Shown: one piece after another, positions 15,563 through 28,779 of the stretch
Position numbering within the stretch: position 1 is the stretch's first letter
Layout of the letters: each line of letters opens with the position of its first letter
Origin: Evansella vedderi
GTDB taxonomy: Bacteria; Bacillota; Bacilli; Bacillales; Salisediminibacteriaceae
NCBI RefSeq assembly: GCF_030813435.1
Contig: NZ_JAUSUG010000004.1
Span: 124,001-188,000 of the forward strand
Length of the DNA: 64,000 nt
Direction of reading: 5' to 3'
Translations under genes and position numbers: made by a program
Notes under the pieces: generated by a model
Told to the model about the DNA's origin: nothing
What the model saw: the letters and a program-made list of their open reading frames with translations, nothing else
Database searches by the model: none

Positions 15563-16996
15563 TTATCGTTTATCCAGCTCTTCCACAAGCATTTTATTAA
15601 CAAGTTGAGGGTTTGCCTTTCCTTTGGAAGCCTTCATCACTTGTCCAACAAGGAACCCAACGGCCTTTTTCTTACCCTCTTTATAATCAGCAATGGACTG
15701 TTCATTTCCGTCCAATACTTCATTCACCATTTTGCGGATTTCTCCTTCATCAGAGATCTGAACGAGACCTTTAGCTTCAACAATCTTCTCAGGATCGCCG
15801 CCCTTTTCAATTAGCTCACCAAAAACAGTTTTGGCAATCTTGGAAGAAATAGTCCCCTTCTCAATAAGCTGAATCATTTTCACTAATGCTTCTGCAGTCA
15901 TGGGTATATCTTCAATTTCTTTTTCGTTTGCATTTAAATAACGGCTTACTTCCCCCATTAACCAGTTGGAAACGGGCTTGGCTGGTCCACCAGCTTGTAA
16001 ACAAGCTTCAAAGAAATCACTCATGGATTTTTCCTGGGTCAATACACCCGCATCATATTCTGGAAGATCAAGCTCTTCCACATAACGTGTCCTTCTTGCA
16101 TCCGGAAGCTCAGGAATTTGCCCTCGCACCTTTTCCTTCCATGCCTCATCGATATAAAAGTCTACTAAGTCAGGATCAGGAAAATAGCGATAATCGTCAG
16201 AGCCCTCTTTTACACGCATTAACAATGTCTCATTGTTATTTTCATCCCACCGACGTGTTTCTTGGAGAATTTCTCCACCAGAATTCAATACCTCTGCCTG
16301 ACGTACCTCTTCAAAAGCTAGCCCTTTTTGAACATAGGCAAAGGAATTCAAGTTCTTAAGCTCTGTTTTAGTTCCAAACTCCTTTTGTCCCACAGGCCTT
16401 AATGAGATATTAGCATCGCAACGGAGGGAGCCTTCCTCCATTTTACAATCAGATACCTCGATGTATTGCATGATAGCCTTCAATTTTTCCAAATAGGCAT
16501 ATGCTTCCTCAGGAGTACGTAAGTCAGGTTCGGAAACGATTTCCACTAACGGTGTCCCAACTCGGTTAAAGTCCACTAAGGAATGTCCTGCTCCATCCAC
16601 ATGAGTCAGTTTTCCAGCGTCCTCTTCTAAATGAATACGAGTAATACCTATTTTTTTCTTCTCTCCATTTACATCGATTTCAATCCATCCATGTTCTCCA
16701 ACCGGTTTATCAAATTGAGAGATTTGATACGCTTTCGGATTATCTGGGTAAAAATAGTTTTTACGATCGAATTTAGTTACATCTGCCACTTCACAGTTCA
16801 ACGCCATCGCTGCTCGCATGGCAAATTCTAATGCTTGTTTATTCAGAACTGGGAGAACCCCTGGGTGGCCAAGGCAAACAGGACATGTATGGGTATTTGG
16901 TGGTGCTCCAAATTCTGTTGAACAGCTACAGAAAATTTTTGATTTTGTTTTTAATTCCACGTGGACTTCTAGCCCAATGATTGTTTCATAACTCAT
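15563..16996 (-). CDS. gatB: Aspartyl/glutamyl-tRNA amidotransferase subunit B
   Basis: Subunit B of the GatCAB complex (477 aa), which converts Glu-tRNA(Gln), and often Asp-tRNA(Asn), to the correct amide form. GatB holds the ATP-dependent kinase site and tRNA-binding tail. Seen here: [12 protein letters not shown] at the N-terminus, a CSC...CPVCLG zinc-type Cys set (residues about 23-40), [19 protein letters not shown], and the YqeY-like C-terminal domain ending [12 protein letters not shown]. It is the last gene of gatCAB, 13 bp after gatA, with a terminator behind it. AGGGGGGAATGAC precedes the ATG. Confidence 0.97.
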   Translation of the reverse strand: MSYETIIGLEVHVELKTKSKIFCSCSTEFGAPPNTHTCPVCLGHPGVLPVLNKQALEFAMRAAMALNCEVADVTKFDRKNYFYPDNPKAYQISQFDKPVGEHGWIEIDVNGEKKKIGITRIHLEEDAGKLTHVDGAGHSLVDFNRVGTPLVEIVSEPDLRTPEEAYAYLEKLKAIMQYIEVSDCKMEEGSLRCDANISLRPVGQKEFGTKTELKNLNSFAYVQKGLAFEEVRQAEVLNSGGEILQETRRWDENNNETLLMRVKEGSDDYRYFPDPDLVDFYIDEAWKEKVRGQIPELPDARRTRYVEELDLPEYDAGVLTQEKSMSDFFEACLQAGGPAKPVSNWLMGEVSRYLNANEKEIEDIPMTAEALVKMIQLIEKGTISSKIAKTVFGELIEKGGDPEKIVEAKGLVQISDEGEIRKMVNEVLDGNEQSIADYKEGKKKAVGFLVGQVMKASKGKANPQLVNKMLVEELDKR

Positions 16997-17009
16997 GTCA
17001 TTCCCCCCC

Positions 17010-18467
17010 TTACAGTTCCGGTTTCAATTCGTTAAAATTAGTTGCCTGTTCAAAGGCATGTGCTACACGGTAAACGGTTGATTCATCGAAAAATTTACCG
17101 ATAATCTGCAGTCCAACTGGAAGACCCTCGGCCAGTCCACTTGGTACACTAATAGCTGGTACACCGGCAAGGTTCACTGGAATAGTTAAGATATCGGTAG
17201 CATACATGGTTAAAGGATCATTGATCTTCTCCCCAATTTTAAAAGCAGTTGTTGGTGCCGTTGGACCAATAATGACATCGTAATCCTTAAACACCTCTTC
17301 GAAATCACGTTTAATTAACGTTCTTACCTGCTGTGCTTTTTTATAGTACGCATCGTAGTAACCTGAGCTTAAGGCAAAGGTTCCTAGCATAATACGACGC
17401 TTTACTTCCTCCCCAAACCCTTGGCTTCGGGATTTCTTATATGTTTCAATAAGATTGCCTTCTTCCACACGAACACCATAGCGAATGCCATCAAAACGAG
17501 CTAAGTTTGCTGATGCCTCTGATGAAGCAATCAAATAATAGGCTGCTGTGGCGTATTTTGAATGTGGCAAAGATACTTCTTCCCAAGTAGCTCCTAAACT
17601 CTCTAACGTCTTTAACGATTGAAGAACCTGCTCTCTTACTTCATCACTAACACCTTCTGCCATGTACTCCTTAGGAACAGCAATTCTTAAGCCCTTAATA
17701 TCTCCTGTTAAAGCTTCTGAAAACTTGTCCACTTCCACATTTGCACTTGTAGAATCCCGCTGATCATGACCAGCAATAGCTTCTAGGACATAAGCATTAT
17801 CTTCAACGGTTCTTGTAATTGGTCCAATTTGATCTAACGACGAAGCAAAGGCAACTAGACCAAATCGGGAAACTCTTCCATAGGTAGGCTTCATTCCCAC
17901 AACTCCACAAAAAGCTGCCGGTTCACGAATGGAACCACCAGTATCAGACCCTAAGGAAAATAAGACTTCTCCAGCTGCAACAGAGGCTGCGGAACCACCG
18001 CTAGATCCACCTGGAACTCGGTCTATATCCCATGGGTTTCTAGTAACCTTAAACCCTGAGTTTTCATTAGACGATCCCATTGCAAACTCATCCATATTTA
18101 ATTTTCCAATCGTAACAGTGTTGGCTTCATTCAAACGTTCTACTACTGTAGCATTGTGAATCGGTTCAAAGTTTTCTAGAAGCTTACTAGCACAGGTTGT
18201 CCGAATTCCCTTCGTCACAATATTATCTTTGATCCCCACCGGCAGACCATATAAGGGACCTTCTAATCTACTGCTACTGCTTATTTTTTCATCTAAAGCT
18301 TTTGCCTTTTTACGGGCTGCTTCCTCAGTTAGGGACAGAAAAGCATCTACCTTACTTTCCACTTGATTAATTCTGCTGTATGACTCATTTACTAAATCTG
18401 TAACTGTCAATTCTTTTTTATGTAATAATTCATGAATATCTGCTATACGATGATCGAATAAACTCAT
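17010..18467 (-). CDS. gatA: Aspartyl/glutamyl-tRNA amidotransferase subunit A
   Basis: Glutaminase subunit of GatCAB, 485 aa, the same length as in B. subtilis. It belongs to the amidase-signature family: catalytic Lys in GIKDN, and the Ser-cisSer-Lys triad completed by [14 protein letters not shown] and [12 protein letters not shown]. It releases ammonia from glutamine and passes it to GatB. The chosen start gives the N-terminus MSLFDH; an ATG two codons upstream (18473) overlaps the gatC stop as ATGA and is also possible. Coupled translation with gatC is likely. Confidence 0.97.
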   Translation of the reverse strand: MSLFDHRIADIHELLHKKELTVTDLVNESYSRINQVESKVDAFLSLTEEAARKKAKALDEKISSSSRLEGPLYGLPVGIKDNIVTKGIRTTCASKLLENFEPIHNATVVERLNEANTVTIGKLNMDEFAMGSSNENSGFKVTRNPWDIDRVPGGSSGGSAASVAAGEVLFSLGSDTGGSIREPAAFCGVVGMKPTYGRVSRFGLVAFASSLDQIGPITRTVEDNAYVLEAIAGHDQRDSTSANVEVDKFSEALTGDIKGLRIAVPKEYMAEGVSDEVREQVLQSLKTLESLGATWEEVSLPHSKYATAAYYLIASSEASANLARFDGIRYGVRVEEGNLIETYKKSRSQGFGEEVKRRIMLGTFALSSGYYDAYYKKAQQVRTLIKRDFEEVFKDYDVIIGPTAPTTAFKIGEKINDPLTMYATDILTIPVNLAGVPAISVPSGLAEGLPVGLQIIGKFFDESTVYRVAHAFEQATNFNELKPEL

Positions 18468-18469
18468 TT

Positions 18470-18772
18470 TCATTTCCCCCCTGACTCTAAAACCGATGGA
18501 ACCTTAAATTGTCCATCTGCATGGTCTGGTGCATTTTTCAGAACTTCTTCCCTATCCTTGGATGGTCTTACCTCATCTTCCCTAAGGACATTTTTCACAT
18601 CCAATACATGGGACGTTGGTGGAACATCCGTCGTATCAAGTTCATTTAATTGTTCTGCATAATGAATGATATCGTCTAACTGTTTTGTAAACATCTCAAT
18701 TTCTGAATCTGTAAATTCTAGCCTTGCTAAGTTTGCCACATGCTTTACTTGCTCTTCTGATATACGTTTCAT
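18470..18772 (-). CDS. gatC: Aspartyl/glutamyl-tRNA amidotransferase subunit C
   Basis: Small stabilising subunit of GatCAB (100 aa), which wraps around the GatA-GatB interface. The N-terminus [17 protein letters not shown] and the central ...[14 protein letters not shown] segment are typical of the family, and the length is usual. It is the first gene of gatCAB and its stop overlaps the possible gatA start. The upstream region lacks a T-box, so control by tRNA is not suggested. Confidence 0.96.
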   Translation of the reverse strand: MKRISEEQVKHVANLARLEFTDSEIEMFTKQLDDIIHYAEQLNELDTTDVPPTSHVLDVKNVLREDEVRPSKDREEVLKNAPDHADGQFKVPSVLESGGK

Positions 18773-18882
18773 ATTTTCACCTCACTATCTGTCTCAGGCG
18801 TACTTTTGTACACTGCATTACAATAGTATGATGATACCAAAGAAAACTCATTCAAGCAATTGGGGAAATAGCAGGAACAACA

Positions 18883-18923
18883 AAAAACTACTTCTATGTT
18901 TGCTTATGATAGAAGTAGTTTTT
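18883..18923 (-). terminator. Terminator of the camS transcription unit
   Basis: A perfect 15-bp stem AAAAACTACTTCTAT / ATAGAAGTAGTTTTT with U-rich flanks on both strands. It separates the lig-camS unit from gatCAB. Confidence 0.85.
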
Positions 18924-18938
18924 CTTTTTTGCTTTGTA

Positions 18939-20123
18939 TTATTTGTATATATGAATATATGGTTCACGGTCTGGATGCCGGACAATTAAACTCTCTGGTC
19001 CATTAATGGAATTAAAATAAACATAAATTGGGGCCTGAATTTGATCAAACATACTATTCAAGCGCCCGCTGACAAATTGAGTTAATGCGATAATTTCTGC
19101 CTTTCCGTGTGACTGCATATTAAACTCAATGGTCAATTCATCAAGGGAGTCGTTTTTATAACGCCCTTTCCCAACAATACCAATAGTCCGTCCAAAGAAC
19201 TCTTCCACATCCGTCCTAAATTGGCTGAATGTGTTGGATAAGTTAGGATCTGTATTTCTTCCTTGATTTGATGGAAAGAAGACAAATTGTTCATTAATTG
19301 GTTCCCAATTTTGTATCGTCGTCTGCCCTTCTCCTAACTCAGCCATTGCAATAAAAGACCCCGGTACAATAGAACCACGTCGTTGTTCTTGGAACAATGC
19401 TATGGTAATTGGGGTATCACCAATACGTTCATCATTCCTTAAACGACTTACTACCTCTTGGGCCATGGCCCTTCCTTCCCTTTCCACCATCTCTAAATCC
19501 AAAGGCTCCTCATGAAAGTGATAACGGCCTTCCTCATCCTCTGTTCGGAAGTAATAGACAGAGCGTAAGGCAAGACCAATCACAACCCCACCTAAATTTA
19601 CACCTTCTTCCTCACTTCCGTACCAATAGTTGTGCTCCATCACATTCGATAGGATCAGGGGGTTGCTTCTCATTCTTTCTTCATCTGTTTCCCCTTCTCC
19701 AAGTGGCGGATTTAAACCATACATATAACGGGTTTCCGATGAATCATATCTACGGAGCCAGCTGTTAATTGTGTCACCAGTGAGAAATTGCCCTTCTTGA
19801 AAATAATAATCACTTTGTGGGAAGTGTGCTGTAGCAATTTCCATTAGACCCAATTCAAATTGGTTTATGTCTATTCGATTGTTCATGGCATCAGCCACAT
19901 TTCCCCTAGCCGGACTTCTATTATACCGTCCTTCATTTAATACATTTCGATAAAAATTTTCCGGAGTATCAATAGTTGGGGTAATAACATAATGCTGTTC
20001 CTCCGAATCTTCCGTTTCCTCAACAATGATAATATCTTCTTCTTCCCCTCGATCCAAGACGGGTATACAACCAGATAATAACAATAAAAAGGAACCGACG
20101 ATAAGGCTGATTTTTAATTTCAT
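18939..20123 (-). CDS. camS: CamS-family lipoprotein (YerH)
   Basis: Lipoprotein of 394 aa with signal peptide and lipobox LLLLSGC (Cys at about residue 19), followed by an acidic linker and the CamS domain. In Staphylococcus and Enterococcus the cleaved CamS signal peptide is a sex-pheromone precursor; the mature protein's role is unknown, and in Bacillus the orthologue is YerH. It lies 44 bp after ligA on the same strand, as in B. subtilis, and ends at a terminator. Nothing in the signal peptide alone proves pheromone activity here. Confidence 0.9.
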   Translation of the reverse strand: MKLKISLIVGSFLLLLSGCIPVLDRGEEEDIIIVEETEDSEEQHYVITPTIDTPENFYRNVLNEGRYNRSPARGNVADAMNNRIDINQFELGLMEIATAHFPQSDYYFQEGQFLTGDTINSWLRRYDSSETRYMYGLNPPLGEGETDEERMRSNPLILSNVMEHNYWYGSEEEGVNLGGVVIGLALRSVYYFRTEDEEGRYHFHEEPLDLEMVEREGRAMAQEVVSRLRNDERIGDTPITIALFQEQRRGSIVPGSFIAMAELGEGQTTIQNWEPINEQFVFFPSNQGRNTDPNLSNTFSQFRTDVEEFFGRTIGIVGKGRYKNDSLDELTIEFNMQSHGKAEIIALTQFVSGRLNSMFDQIQAPIYVYFNSINGPESLIVRHPDREPYIHIYK

Positions 20124-20167
20124 TATTCCACACTCCTCACCTTTCCTAGCCGGCTACAGGGGTACGT

Positions 20168-22174
<2,007 letters not shown>

Positions 22175-22182
22175 CTACCCAC

Positions 22183-24441
22183 CTATTCCTTCGTTATCGG
22201 TGCAAATTTTGCAAACAAGCGTTTAACACCAACGTTAGGAAATGCGATGTCTAACTCCACATTTTCCCCTTCACCTTTCATACTAACTACTGTTCCTACA
22301 CCCCATTTTTTGTGGGAAGCTCTATCACCAACTGCCCAATGAAAGGAATCTCCACCCGTCATGGTCGTTTTCGTACGCTGTTGCACCTGTCTTCTAGGAG
22401 GAGCCGTTGTCGCACCGAAACCACTAGGTTTTGTACTGAAGCCTTGGGAGGTGCTTCTTGAACCTGTTCGCATCCATGGTGGTGTTTGCGCCTCTTCGTT
22501 AACACAGTCTAATAAATCTTCTGGAATTTCCCCTAAGAATCTTGATGGGGGGTTCATATTCGTTCTTCCAAATAACGTTCTCATCTTCGCCCTTGTTAAA
22601 TATAACTCTTGTTCAGCACGAGTAATACCAACGTAAGCTAGACGCCGTTCTTCTTCCATCTCCGCTTCTTCCATGAGGGAACGGTTATGTGGGAATACCC
22701 CTTCCTCTAAACCGATGAGGAATACGATAGGGAACTCTAATCCCTTTGCCGAATGGAGTGTCATAAGGAGCACTTGATCCTGCTGCTCTCCATCCTCGTC
22801 CACCTTATCAATATCAGCGATTAATGCTAAATCTGTTAAAAAAGCAACGAGAGACTTGTCCTCGTTATTCTTCTCAAATTCCTGAGTAACGGATAAAAAT
22901 TCATTAATATTTTCTAATCGACCTTCCGCTTCTAAGCTTTTTTCATTTTTTAGCATTTCACGGTATCCCGTTTTCTCCAGCAACTCTTCGACTAGCTCCG
23001 TAACCGGCAGGTAGTCTTGCATTTGTACCCAATTATTAATCTGGCTTGCAAACTCTGCTAATGTTTTTTCAAAGCGGGCACTTAAGCCTATTTTCTTTAC
23101 TTCCTGTAATGCTTGGAAAATAGAAATGTCCTGACCGTTCGCATAGGCTTCAATCTTCTCTAACGTTGTTGCTCCGATTCCACGGCGGGGAACATTAATA
23201 ATTCTACGGAAGCTGATGTCATCATCAGGGTTGGAAACTAAACGTAAATAAGCTAATAAGTCCTTGATCTCTTTACGGTCATAGAATTTCGTTCCTCCAA
23301 CAATAGTATATGGAAGATTCGATTTTACAAACATTTCCTCAATCACACGGGATTGCGCGTTTGTACGATAGAGGATGGAAATATCTGATGGCTTATAGCG
23401 CCCGGAGTCGGTGATTTCTTTTATTTTCCCAATAACATATCTAGCTTCATCATGCTCATTGTCCGCTTCATAATAAGTGAGCTTACTTCCTTCGTAATTT
23501 TCCGTCCATAGGTTCTTCGGCTTACGATTCATGTTGTTTTCAATCACGACGTTTGCTGCCTTTAAAATGTTTTTCGTAGAACGATAATTTTGCTCTAACA
23601 TAATAACAGCAACTTCTGGATAATCCTTTTCAAAGGATAGGATATTTTGAATATCCGCTCCTCGCCAACGGTAAATAGACTGGTCAGAATCCCCTACAAC
23701 ACAAATATTTTGATGACGGTCAGCCATCATTTTTACTAATACATATTGTGCGCGGTTTGTGTCTTGATACTCATCTACCATGACATAGCGAAAACGACGT
23801 TGGTAATATTCCAACACCTCTGGAACTTCTTTAAAAAGTCGAATGGTTGTCATAATTAAATCATCGAAGTCTAATGCTTGATTTCTCTTTAATTCTTTTC
23901 TATAGGCCTCGTAGACCTTAAACACCGTTTGCTCATACGGGCCTGCAGCTGTTTTTTCATAGTCCTTTGGCGTTTTTAACTCGTTTTTTGCAGAGCTGAT
24001 CGTCCCTAAAATAGCTCTAGGCTCGTATCGTTTCACATCAATATTTAACTCTTTCATAAGTCGTTTAATTACCGTTAGTTGGTCCCCAGCATCTAATATG
24101 GTGAAGTTTCTGCTGACCCCAATTCGATCAATATCTCTACGAAGTATACGAACACACATGGAGTGGAATGTTGAGATCCAAATATCATTTGCCGTATCTC
24201 CAACAATTCTTGCCACACGATCCTTCATTTCTCTAGCCGCTTTATTCGTAAAGGTAATGGCTAAAATGGACCAAGGGGGAACTCCCTTCTCCCCAATTAG
24301 GTAAGCAATACGATGCGTCAGCACTCGTGTCTTTCCACTTCCTGCTCCTGCCATTATTAATAACGGTCCATCACCATGCTTTACTGCCTGGCCTTGCTCA
24401 GGATTCAACCCTTGTAATAATTGCTCTTTCATACCTTCCAT
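22183..24441 (-). CDS. pcrA: ATP-dependent DNA helicase PcrA
   Basis: Superfamily 1A 3'-5' helicase, 752 aa, essential for repair, plasmid rolling-circle replication and clearing of RecA and transcription complexes. Motifs: Walker A GAGSGKT at residues 32-38, [11 protein letters not shown] (Ia), VDEYQDTN (II), [13 protein letters not shown] (III), YRTNAQSR (IV), [16 protein letters not shown] (V) and [15 protein letters not shown] (VI). The C-terminal 60 residues form the RNA-polymerase-binding Tudor-like tail ([14 protein letters not shown]). It shares the transcript with pcrB and ligA. Confidence 0.97.
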   Translation of the reverse strand: MEGMKEQLLQGLNPEQGQAVKHGDGPLLIMAGAGSGKTRVLTHRIAYLIGEKGVPPWSILAITFTNKAAREMKDRVARIVGDTANDIWISTFHSMCVRILRRDIDRIGVSRNFTILDAGDQLTVIKRLMKELNIDVKRYEPRAILGTISSAKNELKTPKDYEKTAAGPYEQTVFKVYEAYRKELKRNQALDFDDLIMTTIRLFKEVPEVLEYYQRRFRYVMVDEYQDTNRAQYVLVKMMADRHQNICVVGDSDQSIYRWRGADIQNILSFEKDYPEVAVIMLEQNYRSTKNILKAANVVIENNMNRKPKNLWTENYEGSKLTYYEADNEHDEARYVIGKIKEITDSGRYKPSDISILYRTNAQSRVIEEMFVKSNLPYTIVGGTKFYDRKEIKDLLAYLRLVSNPDDDISFRRIINVPRRGIGATTLEKIEAYANGQDISIFQALQEVKKIGLSARFEKTLAEFASQINNWVQMQDYLPVTELVEELLEKTGYREMLKNEKSLEAEGRLENINEFLSVTQEFEKNNEDKSLVAFLTDLALIADIDKVDEDGEQQDQVLLMTLHSAKGLEFPIVFLIGLEEGVFPHNRSLMEEAEMEEERRLAYVGITRAEQELYLTRAKMRTLFGRTNMNPPSRFLGEIPEDLLDCVNEEAQTPPWMRTGSRSTSQGFSTKPSGFGATTAPPRRQVQQRTKTTMTGGDSFHWAVGDRASHKKWGVGTVVSMKGEGENVELDIAFPNVGVKRLFAKFAPITKE

Positions 24442-24512
24442 TTATACCACCCACAATCCGAACACAAGTTCTATTTTGTTACATTTTAACTCATTGCCAT
24501 TTATTTGTACAC

Positions 24513-25199
24513 TTAGTTCCTAACGGCATCTACTGTTTTTAATGCTTGCTTTAAGTCTGAGTAAATAATGTTACCTACCACAATGGTATCCGCGTATGCT
24601 GCCATTTCCTTTGCTTGCTCCAAAGATTCAATGCCACCGCCGTAGAAAAGCTGTGCATTGTCTAACACCTGTTTCACTTTTTTTACAATACTAGGAACAC
24701 CAAAGGTTCCACTATATTCTAGATAAAAAATTGGCATGGGGAAGAGCTTGTCCACCATTCTCGCATAAGCCACGATATCCTCTTCGTCTAAATTTGTATG
24801 TGCTTCTGTTAATTGGGCTACCTTAGATTCTTTATTTAAAACACAATAGCCCTCCGTTAATACTTCATCCCAATTCATGATGGATCCAAATTCCTTAAGG
24901 GCACGATGGTGTAAGCCGTTTACCCAAGTAGCATTATTAGTATTTAATACAGATGGAATTAAATAATAATCATATCCTGGAATGATAGAATAGAGATTAG
25001 ATACTTCCAATGCACATGCAACAGAGTACCGGCGAATTCTCATAAGTAAATCTAATGTATTTTCTTCTGTAACTCCATCACTGCCACCAACAATGATAGC
25101 ATCCGTTCCGGACTCACAAATGCTCTCCAATGCTTCGTCTGAAATCTCTTTATTAGGGTCTAATTTAAATGCGTGCTTCCACTCTTTATATTCTAACAT
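24513..25199 (-). CDS. pcrB: Heptaprenylglyceryl phosphate synthase
   Basis: TIM-barrel prenyltransferase (228 aa, as in B. subtilis) that joins heptaprenyl diphosphate to sn-glycerol-1-phosphate, giving archaeal-type ether lipid precursors in Bacillales. Seen: [12 protein letters not shown] at the N-terminus, [13 protein letters not shown], and the phosphate-binding [15 protein letters not shown] plus [10 protein letters not shown]. The ATG at 25199 has GGAGG upstream; a longer TTG frame would swallow it. First gene of the pcrB-pcrA-ligA-camS set. Confidence 0.95.
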   Translation of the reverse strand: MLEYKEWKHAFKLDPNKEISDEALESICESGTDAIIVGGSDGVTEENTLDLLMRIRRYSVACALEVSNLYSIIPGYDYYLIPSVLNTNNATWVNGLHHRALKEFGSIMNWDEVLTEGYCVLNKESKVAQLTEAHTNLDEEDIVAYARMVDKLFPMPIFYLEYSGTFGVPSIVKKVKQVLDNAQLFYGGGIESLEQAKEMAAYADTIVVGNIIYSDLKQALKTVDAVRN

Positions 25200-25307
25200 G
25201 GTGGTTGTCGCCTCCAACCTTTTTTACCTTCATTTACTCTGCACATAAGTATATCAAAAAAATATGTATTGCTCATCTACTGTAGTTTTTTTCTTAGATA
25301 TTGGATG

Positions 25308-25363
25308 AATATAATATGGCTTGAATACGCTGCAGGCGAACGCCTTTCACTTCTCCAAGCTAA
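25308..25363 (+). repeat. Dispersed intergenic repeat, copy 3
   Basis: GGCTTGAATACGCTGCAGGC followed by GAACGCCTTTCACTTCTCCAAGC; same module as at 5138 (opposite orientation) and 9367. A degenerate piece TATGGTTTGGATACGCT also occurs at about 40608. Confidence 0.65.
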
Positions 25364-25402
25364 TAAAAAAACCGCTCTTCCTTTTAAGAAAGGTGCGGTT
25401 TT
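25364..25402 (-). terminator. Terminator after yerC
   Basis: On the minus strand an ACCGCACCTTTC...GGAAGAGCGGT hairpin is followed by TTTTTTT. Confidence 0.8.
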
Positions 25403-25409
25403 CCTGCTT

Positions 25410-25718
25410 TTATTTGCTGCTGGCTTTCTCTTCCCGAACGCGATCCAATGTCATTTTATAACCGTCGTTACCGTAATTAATACAACGTTTTACTCGTGAT
25501 ATGGTAGCTGTACTTGCACCAGTATCCTTTTCAATTCGTTGATACGTATAGCCTTCCATTAGCATTCGAGCAACCTCTAAACGCTGAGCCAGCGATTGAA
25601 TTTCATTCATTGTACAGAGGTCGTCAAAAAACTGATAGCATTCTTCTAAATCTTTTAAGCTTAATATGGAATTAAATAATTGATCTAACTCTTTTCCTCG
25701 CAACTTGTCAATTTGCAT
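25410..25718 (-). CDS. yerC: TrpR-like repressor family protein YerC/YecD
   Basis: A 102-residue helical DNA-binding protein of the TrpR-related YerC/YecD family. The helix-turn-helix is visible as ARMLMEGYTYQRIEKDTG followed by ASTATISRVKRCINYG (about residues 46-82), with a helical dimerisation region before it. The ligand and targets of the family are not established. It stands between yerB and pcrB as in B. subtilis, ending at its own terminator. Confidence 0.92.
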   Translation of the reverse strand: MQIDKLRGKELDQLFNSILSLKDLEECYQFFDDLCTMNEIQSLAQRLEVARMLMEGYTYQRIEKDTGASTATISRVKRCINYGNDGYKMTLDRVREEKASSK

Positions 25719-25788
25719 TCAATTGGTCACCCTTTCTTACACTATCTGCCTAAAAATATCATAAGGAAAATATTCTCTTTAAATCAGG

Positions 25789-26886
25789 TTAAAAGAACTC
25801 TACATAGGACTCTAGTCCACCATTTCCTGACGGAACAATGTTGATCCAAGTTTGTCCTGGTAAAAATGGCAGTAATTCTCCATCTTTATATGGAAGAATA
25901 ATTCCGCTATCATTCTTCCACTCCACTTCTTGCACGATACCTTCTTGTATTAAGTAGGCCCTTCCCCCTGACTCAATATCAATTTCACGGCGATTAGACC
26001 CAGCATCAATATGGTCTTCTCCTTTCGGAATTACCCGGTGACTTGCCTCTATAATAAAAACATTCCTCGGAGCAACAGGCTTCCTCGTTTCTTGATCTTC
26101 TGTAGGTTGTCCACCATTATATCTTAGGTACTTCTTTGAAGCATCATCATATTCAAACCGTACATTGTTAATCATTGAACCATATTTCACCTCGAAGCTT
26201 GTTGCTGTATCTCCTGCTGCAAAGGATAATTCGTTTACAAAGTAAAGCTCAGGGGGCTTTCTATTTAAGTCATAGCCACGATGTTCTGCTGCAGCAACTA
26301 AGTCGTCATAGGTAGTATACATATTATGGGGAGCAGACCGGTCTGATGAACGGGAAAAGTATCTTCCATCATATGCTAATCCGGAAATATCATCTACATA
26401 ATCACTCTCTGCCAGTTGTCTACCTCCTGGACTTCCTCCTGCTGATACATAGATGGCATCGAACCCTTTGTTTAAGTGAACATAATAGGCTCGAGCACTT
26501 CTAACGGGACCTATCCGATCCGGTTGCTGACTATGATAAAGGGCTAAAAGCCTCGTAATGGTTCCTTCTGAAAGAATTTCATAAACTATATCAGCTTGGT
26601 ACAGTCCTGATTGAGGTCTCGCATCAATGGAATTTTCAATCATAACTCCAAATACTCGTTTATCCTCTAGTACTTCTTCCGTTTCTATTCCAGTTAAAGG
26701 ATAAGTAAATAACTCAACTTCCTCTTCTTCCTCTTCTTCCTCTGAATCTTTTTCTACTTCTATAGGATCATCAGCAGGTTCTTCATCACTGCTCACTTCC
26801 TCATCTGACTTACAAGCCGCAAGGATAAAGAATAAAAGTAAAAAACTACTTAATAATAAAATAAACTTGCTTCTTGCGGGTTTCAT
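25789..26886 (-). CDS. yerB: DUF3048 lipoprotein YerB
   Basis: Lipoprotein of 365 aa: basic start, hydrophobic segment and lipobox FILAAC (Cys about residue 25), then a very acidic linker of Asp/Glu runs to about residue 58. The mature part contains the two halves of the DUF3048 family, with VMIENSIDARPQSGL and GPVRSARAYYVHL. Role unknown; membrane location with an exposed domain is inferred from the lipobox. Gene order yerA-yerB-yerC is the B. subtilis order. Confidence 0.9.
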   Translation of the reverse strand: MKPARSKFILLLSSFLLLFFILAACKSDEEVSSDEEPADDPIEVEKDSEEEEEEEEVELFTYPLTGIETEEVLEDKRVFGVMIENSIDARPQSGLYQADIVYEILSEGTITRLLALYHSQQPDRIGPVRSARAYYVHLNKGFDAIYVSAGGSPGGRQLAESDYVDDISGLAYDGRYFSRSSDRSAPHNMYTTYDDLVAAAEHRGYDLNRKPPELYFVNELSFAAGDTATSFEVKYGSMINNVRFEYDDASKKYLRYNGGQPTEDQETRKPVAPRNVFIIEASHRVIPKGEDHIDAGSNRREIDIESGGRAYLIQEGIVQEVEWKNDSGIILPYKDGELLPFLPGQTWINIVPSGNGGLESYVEFF

Positions 26887-26925
26887 TTAGACCAACCTTT
26901 CCTAAATCCTTTACACTTTTATAGT

Positions 26926-28674
26926 TTAACGCATAATCGAAGGAAAGAGTACTTTTTTCTTTTTTACGTCAAAAATTCCTTTTTGTGTTAGTCGAATGTA
27001 AGGAAGATGTGTGGCAGAGAAGAATAATAGGCTATAGATTGGATCAGAAAAGCTATAACCTCTTTCTCCTAAGGCTTCCTTTAGTCTTTTTTCTTGGATT
27101 GATAATTCCTTCATAGAGTCTAGTGACATGATTCCGCCGAGTGCTAGTGGAATAGAGACTACTACACCTTCTTCATCAAGAAGCACGATTCCCCCCTCTT
27201 GTTTTTTTAATTCCTCAAAGGCCTGTAAGATACCTTGTTTGCTCTTACCAATTAAAATAATATCCCCTGTGTTGGAGAATGAACTTGCAAATCCATAAAT
27301 ATCTTTAGCAAATCCCTTAATAGCAGTACTTACTGTCCATTTTCCAAAACGGTCAATAAACATAAAGAAGCACTCGTCCCGATTATCACTTAACTTTACT
27401 GCTGTTAAATCTTGGGTAATGCGATAAGGCTTTACAATAACCTCATTGACCATCTCCAATCCCACTGGCAATGAAAAGTGAAAATCTTCCATTGTAAGGT
27501 TCCAATCAATATGGAGAGGTTTCAAACCATAGTTCTCCCAAGGAAATTCGCCTTTTGGAAAACAGCCTTTATTTCCTCTTCTCACCCATTCGCCTTTCGC
27601 TAAAACGGCTGTTGGTAAAGGTTCCTCTAAGGAGGATAAAAAGTTAATATTTGCCAATCTTCCCGGAGCTATCATTCCTAAAATATCATCCATATGGTAA
27701 TGCTTTGCAACGTTAAATGTACACATACCTACTGCCTCGATAAACGGTACCCCATTTTCCACAGCAAGCTTTATTAAATGGTCCATCATTCCATGCTCCA
27801 TAAAACTCGGTGGTGACCCATCTGTAGTCATTAATAATCGATTATATTGATCAAAACCCGTTTCATGCAGCTCTGAAAGAATTTTTGGCAAGTCTGGTCG
27901 GATAGAGGAATATCGAATAGAGGCTGCCATTCCGAGATCTAAACGCTTTAGTACATCATCCCCTGTCATGGACTCATGATCTCCATCTACACCTAACAAC
28001 GCCATTTGTGTAAGCGTTTTCTCCCCTGCCCCAGGAAAATGCCCTTCAATTGGTTTTCGAACATCCTTTGTTTCCTGCATCCAGTGAAGAATAGAATCAT
28101 CACCGTTTAGGACACTTAACCAATCAGTTAACTCCCCTCCTTGAACCACATAAGGGTGATCCAGCCACGCCTTCATATTGGAATAGGCAAATATATCATC
28201 TTCATTGTTCAATTCTGTTTGGGCATCATACCTGGCCCACCAAAGCAGCGTTGCAGGTGTCTTTTGTAAGTCCCCTATCAAAGTAAGCGCTTTCTTTTTG
28301 TTTAAATGTAAAAAAAGAAATAAATTATCATTTATTAGCGTAGTCGTACCAAGTTCTGATGCATACTGCGCCAATGTAAGGGGATGATATAACTGAAATG
28401 GGTGAGCATGATGTTCAATATATCCAGGAACTGCATAATGGTTTGATGCATCAAATATCTCCATATTTTCAGATGTATATTGCGGTAGTTGATCCCCAAC
28501 ATAAATAATGCGGTCGTTATATATCCAAATGTTACCCTCCATCCAACATTTCCGGACACTATTTAACCATTTGGCATTTGTAATGACCTTAGTTGGTGAT
28601 AATTTTCCTCGGATAACTTCTAATTGTCGTCGAATTTCTTTCTTTGTCCAATAATGTGAAAAACCTTTCACCAT
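26926..28674 (-). CDS. yerA: Adenine deaminase-like amidohydrolase YerA
   Basis: Amidohydrolase-superfamily protein of 582 aa, related to adenine deaminase (AdeC type) and orthologous by position and length to B. subtilis YerA. The first metal motif reads PGYIEHHAHPFQLYHP, where AdeC enzymes have HVHIESS, so the substrate may differ. Other segments are VQGGELTDWL, EGHFPGAGEKTL, and TTDGSPPSF with the expected metal Asp, and FNVAKHYHMDDILGMIAPGRLANI near the end of the barrel. The C-terminal third matches the adenine-deaminase tail domain. Purine salvage is inferred, and the adjacent pur operon fits, but a true adenine deaminase activity is not shown by sequence. Confidence 0.85.
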   Translation of the reverse strand: MVKGFSHYWTKKEIRRQLEVIRGKLSPTKVITNAKWLNSVRKCWMEGNIWIYNDRIIYVGDQLPQYTSENMEIFDASNHYAVPGYIEHHAHPFQLYHPLTLAQYASELGTTTLINDNLFLFLHLNKKKALTLIGDLQKTPATLLWWARYDAQTELNNEDDIFAYSNMKAWLDHPYVVQGGELTDWLSVLNGDDSILHWMQETKDVRKPIEGHFPGAGEKTLTQMALLGVDGDHESMTGDDVLKRLDLGMAASIRYSSIRPDLPKILSELHETGFDQYNRLLMTTDGSPPSFMEHGMMDHLIKLAVENGVPFIEAVGMCTFNVAKHYHMDDILGMIAPGRLANINFLSSLEEPLPTAVLAKGEWVRRGNKGCFPKGEFPWENYGLKPLHIDWNLTMEDFHFSLPVGLEMVNEVIVKPYRITQDLTAVKLSDNRDECFFMFIDRFGKWTVSTAIKGFAKDIYGFASSFSNTGDIILIGKSKQGILQAFEELKKQEGGIVLLDEEGVVVSIPLALGGIMSLDSMKELSIQEKRLKEALGERGYSFSDPIYSLLFFSATHLPYIRLTQKGIFDVKKKKVLFPSIMR

Positions 28675-28779
28675 CTCTTATCACCCAATTTCTTGAAGTG
28701 TTATCTCTAATGGTACCATATATTCACTTTAAATCGTTAAAGATTTTATTACAAATTCGTTAAATTTTGGAGGTAAAGT